Positions 23,168 to 25,259 of a stretch of 25,259 bases of DNA are shown here, in pieces. The notes beneath the pieces were generated by a model, which was not told the DNA's origin, ran no database searches, and saw nothing but the letters and a program-made list of their open reading frames with translations. The DNA is taken from NCBI GenBank assembly GCA_002887195.1, contig PJAB01000495.1, forward strand, positions 1-25,259, given 5' to 3'. The number at the start of each line of letters is the position of its first letter. Positions within the stretch are counted from its first letter, which is position 1. The position numbers and the translations under genes are program-made. The DNA comes from Chrysochromulina parva (lineage: Eukaryota; Haptophyta; Prymnesiales; Chrysochromulinaceae).

Positions 23168-24664
23168 TCAGGACGGCGGCGGCGGTGGCGGCGGCGGTGG
23201 CGGTGGCGGTGGCGGTGGCGCGTTCTGCGACGGCGGTGGCGGTGGCGGTGGCGGTGGCGGCGGAGCGCCGTATGACGGTGGCGGTGGCGGTGGCGGCCCG
23301 TATGGCGGCGGCGGCGGCGGCGGTCCGTCCGGTGGCCATGCGCCCGGATGCGGCGGCGGTGCGCCCGAGTATGGTGGCGGCGGGTAGGCGCCCGGCGGCG
23401 GCGGATACATGGGCGGTGGACCGGGGTACCCGTATGGCGGGGGCGGGTAGCCCGGGTAAGCTCCCGGCGGCGGGTAGCCATACGGTGGGGGGGGCGGGTA
23501 GCCGGGCGGCACGATGCCATACGGCGGCGGCGGACCACTGGGCGGCGGCGGCATCGCTGGCATGGGCGGTGGGAGCGTCCCAGCAGCGGGAGGCGCTCCG
23601 GCGGGTGGGTTTCGTCGATACCAGTCCTCCTTCACGGCCCTAATGAGATCCTCGGCCAGCACGCGTGCGACCTCGAGCTGTTCGGCCGAGGGCGCGTTCA
23701 GCGAGAGCGAGAGCGGATGGTCCGCCTCGCGCCCTTCGGGCGTCATATTACCCGAGCCAAAGCCGCTCAGCTGCACGCGCGTGCCGGTAGTCTCCTGAAT
23801 GTGTTTGAGATACGACCCCTTGGGCCCCAGCAGCTTGCCGCGTATCTGGTACCCCGCCGCCGGGTCCACCCCCACCTCGAGCCGGCAAACGTGCATCGCC
23901 GCGGCGTTCGAGGGCGGTGGCCCGCCCGTCGGGACCGTCACAGATGGCGAGATCTTGAGCTGGCCCGGCACAAAGGTCTGCGGCGGCGGCGGCGGCGCGA
24001 GCGGCGCCATCAGCGTGTAGCCATCGGGCAGCGGAGGCGGCTGCACGGGACCCATGATCTGGTGGATGATCGCTGCCGCTGCATCCAGGTCCTCCTGCGA
24101 GCGAGCCTCGAGGTGAAGGTGCAACGGCATCTCGTCTGTCGACGTGTCGCCTGGCGGCCGGTAGCGGCCTTTAATGGAGATGCTGGCGCCCGTCTGCTTT
24201 GTGATATCCTCTTGCGTCTGCTTCTTAGTCAGCTGGCCCTTCTTCGTCGAATCGTTGATGTCGATATCCAGCGAAAACTCCGCCGACTTCACGGCAGCAT
24301 TCACCGGAAGCGAGCCCGCGAATCCTCCCAATGCGCGCCGTATCGCGTCCTGCGCTGCTTGCGCGACCGCCCCGTCGATGACGGGCGCGTGTGCGGCAGG
24401 CATGCCGGCGCCTATGCCGCTCCCGATGATGCCGAGCGCTGGCGCGAGTGCTACGAGCGCTGGGCTGATGGCGGGAGTGCCTGCTGGTGCAGCTGGCGTA
24501 GGTGGCACAGCTGGTGCACTCGGTGCATCCTCCCAGCGCCGCCGACGCTTGGGTGCGGGTGCAGGGTTGTCGCCGCCGATGTCAACGTTTGGCGAGGGTG
24601 CAGGGGCGTCATTGCCCACGGGCTCAATGAGGTTTACAGAGTCGTCGTCGTCGGCCTCCGCCAT
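23168..24664 (-). CDS. KHDC4: KHDC4/RIK-like KH-domain RNA-binding protein with polyproline tail
   Basis: This is a 498-residue protein of the KHDC4 (BLOM7) / plant RIK type, nuclear RNA-binding proteins tied to pre-mRNA splicing. The start is ATG 24664; the frame continues upstream only through non-family sequence. Residues about 38-46 are a basic KRRRRWED motif like that near the N-terminus of KHDC4. A first KH-like domain spans about 128-204 (FSLDIDINDSTKKGQLTKKQ, TGASISIKGRYRPPGD, PLHLHLEA). The second KH domain, about 257-352, has the RNA-gripping loop GPKGSYLKHIQETTGTRV and GFGSGN, with the conserved GREADHPLSL. From about 355 on the protein is proline, glycine and tyrosine rich (PPPYG, GYPPPP units), ending in long pure proline runs and a final serine. 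Such tails bind WW, SH3 or profilin-type domains. The opposite strand is open for 458 codons but carries no domain. Confidence 0.92.
   Translation of the reverse strand: MAEADDDDSVNLIEPVGNDAPAPSPNVDIGGDNPAPAPKRRRRWEDAPSAPAVPPTPAAPAGTPAISPALVALAPALGIIGSGIGAGMPAAHAPVIDGAVAQAAQDAIRRALGGFAGSLPVNAAVKSAEFSLDIDINDSTKKGQLTKKQTQEDITKQTGASISIKGRYRPPGDTSTDEMPLHLHLEARSQEDLDAAAAIIHQIMGPVQPPPLPDGYTLMAPLAPPPPPQTFVPGQLKISPSVTVPTGGPPPSNAAAMHVCRLEVGVDPAAGYQIRGKLLGPKGSYLKHIQETTGTRVQLSGFGSGNMTPEGREADHPLSLSLNAPSAEQLEVARVLAEDLIRAVKEDWYRRNPPAGAPPAAGTLPPPMPAMPPPPSGPPPPYGIVPPGYPPPPPYGYPPPGAYPGYPPPPYGYPGPPPMYPPPPGAYPPPPYSGAPPPHPGAWPPDGPPPPPPPYGPPPPPPPSYGAPPPPPPPPPPPSQNAPPPPPPPPPPPPPPPS
23172..23335 (-). repeat. GGC/GGT triplet tract encoding polyproline
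   Basis: On the plus strand the tract is nearly pure GGCGGT / GGCGGC triplets with short interruptions. It encodes the polyproline end of the KH-domain protein and is probably length-variable. Confidence 0.85.
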
Positions 24665-25162
24665 GGTTCTGGAAGCGTCCGCACCCGCAGTCCGCACCCA
24701 CGTGTCGCGCACTCTCCTCTGTGACCGTGAACAGCGTGTTCTGGAAAAAAATCTCGGAGGTCGACTCGGAAATCATGGTAGGGCTTACGTGTCGTGAGTT
24801 ACTGACGACTGTTAATAATACGGGTCCAACACAGTGCACCAGGAGTTACCGCGGGCGCGCTCAACCGCACATCAAGGGTAGTCGACGGGGGTGTAACGGC
24901 GACGGGGGTGCTCTCGCGTCAGCGGGGCAACTTGATTACCATCGGTAGTACGCGGTAGTAGTGAGACTATGCACAACTATGCAGGGTGCCAATCGACAGA
25001 TCTCGGAGCGTAGACCCCCGAACCGCGGAAATTCGGCTTGCACATCGGTTAACCGTCGCCTACAAACAGCATTTCCAACTTTGTTACACGAAACATCCCG
25101 CGCACACCTTCGCTTTTCCGGTGCGACCCAGCACCTTGTCTGCCGCCCCTCTTTCCGTCTCA
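24665..25162. other. intergenic region between divergent genes
   Basis: This 498-bp stretch lies between the KH-protein start (-) and a probable plus-strand gene start. It is closer to even base composition than its neighbours. No TATA box, RNA gene or convincing coding sequence was recognised. Confidence 0.5.
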
Positions 25163-25259
25163 ATGGTGAGGACATACATCCGCAAGGGTGGCCATGGCGG
25201 TGACCGCAGCAAGGCTGGCCTGCCTGCCTGCTACTGGCAGGAGAAGGGTGGTCGCGCCG
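25163..25259 (+). CDS. 5' end of an unrecognised gene (partial)
   Basis: An ATG at 25163 (context CTCAATGG) opens a frame that continues to the window edge, giving MVRTYIRKGGHGGDRSKAGL and a further dozen residues. Codon third positions are mostly G or C, as in the real genes here. The basic start (VRTYIRKGG) recalls the N-terminus of some pipsqueak-type helix-turn-helix proteins related to transposases. The available 32 residues are too few to assign, and an overlapping frame is also open, so this is tentative. Confidence 0.4.
   Translation, partial: MVRTYIRKGGHGGDRSKAGLPACYWQEKGGRA

Noticed and set aside
11489..24664. Arg/Ser-rich, XAP5-like and KHDC4-like genes as a splicing gene cluster
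   Set aside because: They are separated by unrelated genes and lie in mixed context; eukaryotic genes with related roles can be near each other by chance.
23348..24724. 458-codon plus-strand frame opposite the KH gene
   Set aside because: It is Arg/His-rich shadow sequence; the minus strand carries clear KH domains.

Overview
This window looks like nuclear DNA from a unicellular eukaryotic alga with a compact, GC-rich genome. Supporting signs are a beta-tubulin tail, spliceosomal GT-AG introns of 74-217 bp, and eukaryote-only families: SET/MYND, the GATOR1 subunit NPRL2, reticulon, XAP5/FAM50, KHDC4-type KH, and WH2 plus PX. A small protein with an N-terminal signal sequence followed by a twin-arginine thylakoid signal suggests a secondary, red-derived plastid. 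A haptophyte or similar chromist alga is my best guess. That is an inference from composition and targeting signals, not a demonstrated match. Many of the listed reading frames begin at non-ATG codons; starts here were reset to ATG codons checked in the sequence.

Layout. 1-116: 3' end of beta-tubulin (+). 907-2109: SMYD-like SET/MYND protein (-). 3253-6456: fused proton-translocating NAD(P) transhydrogenase (-) with a TATA box. 6985-8838: alanine-rich IQ-motif protein with a 52-residue tandem repeat (-). 9250-11085: NPRL2 (+). 11489-12772: SAM-like head with an Arg/Ser-rich tail (-). 13366-13956: N-terminal half of an XAP5/FAM50 protein (-). 14133-17738: three-exon type I membrane protein with a long acidic/aromatic, Ala-Pro-rich tail (+). 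18247-18663: probable thylakoid lumen protein (-). 18814-20220: WH2, polyproline and PX protein (-). 20893-21474: reticulon-like protein (-). 21692-22459: three-exon ankyrin protein ending in a CaaX box (+). 23168-24664: KHDC4/RIK-like KH protein with a polyproline tail (-). 25163 to the edge: start of an unrecognised gene (+).

There is no operon logic; the genes are unrelated housekeeping, signalling and trafficking genes in mixed orientation. Several pairs are divergent with short shared upstream regions (177, 218 and 412 bp). The points most worth attention are four. One is a 74-bp intron flanked by an exact exon duplication, which looks like an intron born by tandem duplication. The second is a WH2-polyproline-PX domain combination. 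The third is a minisatellite whose last unit supplies a splice acceptor. The fourth is an XAP5 protein lacking its signature C-terminal domain. No mobile element, CRISPR array, tRNA or rRNA was recognised.
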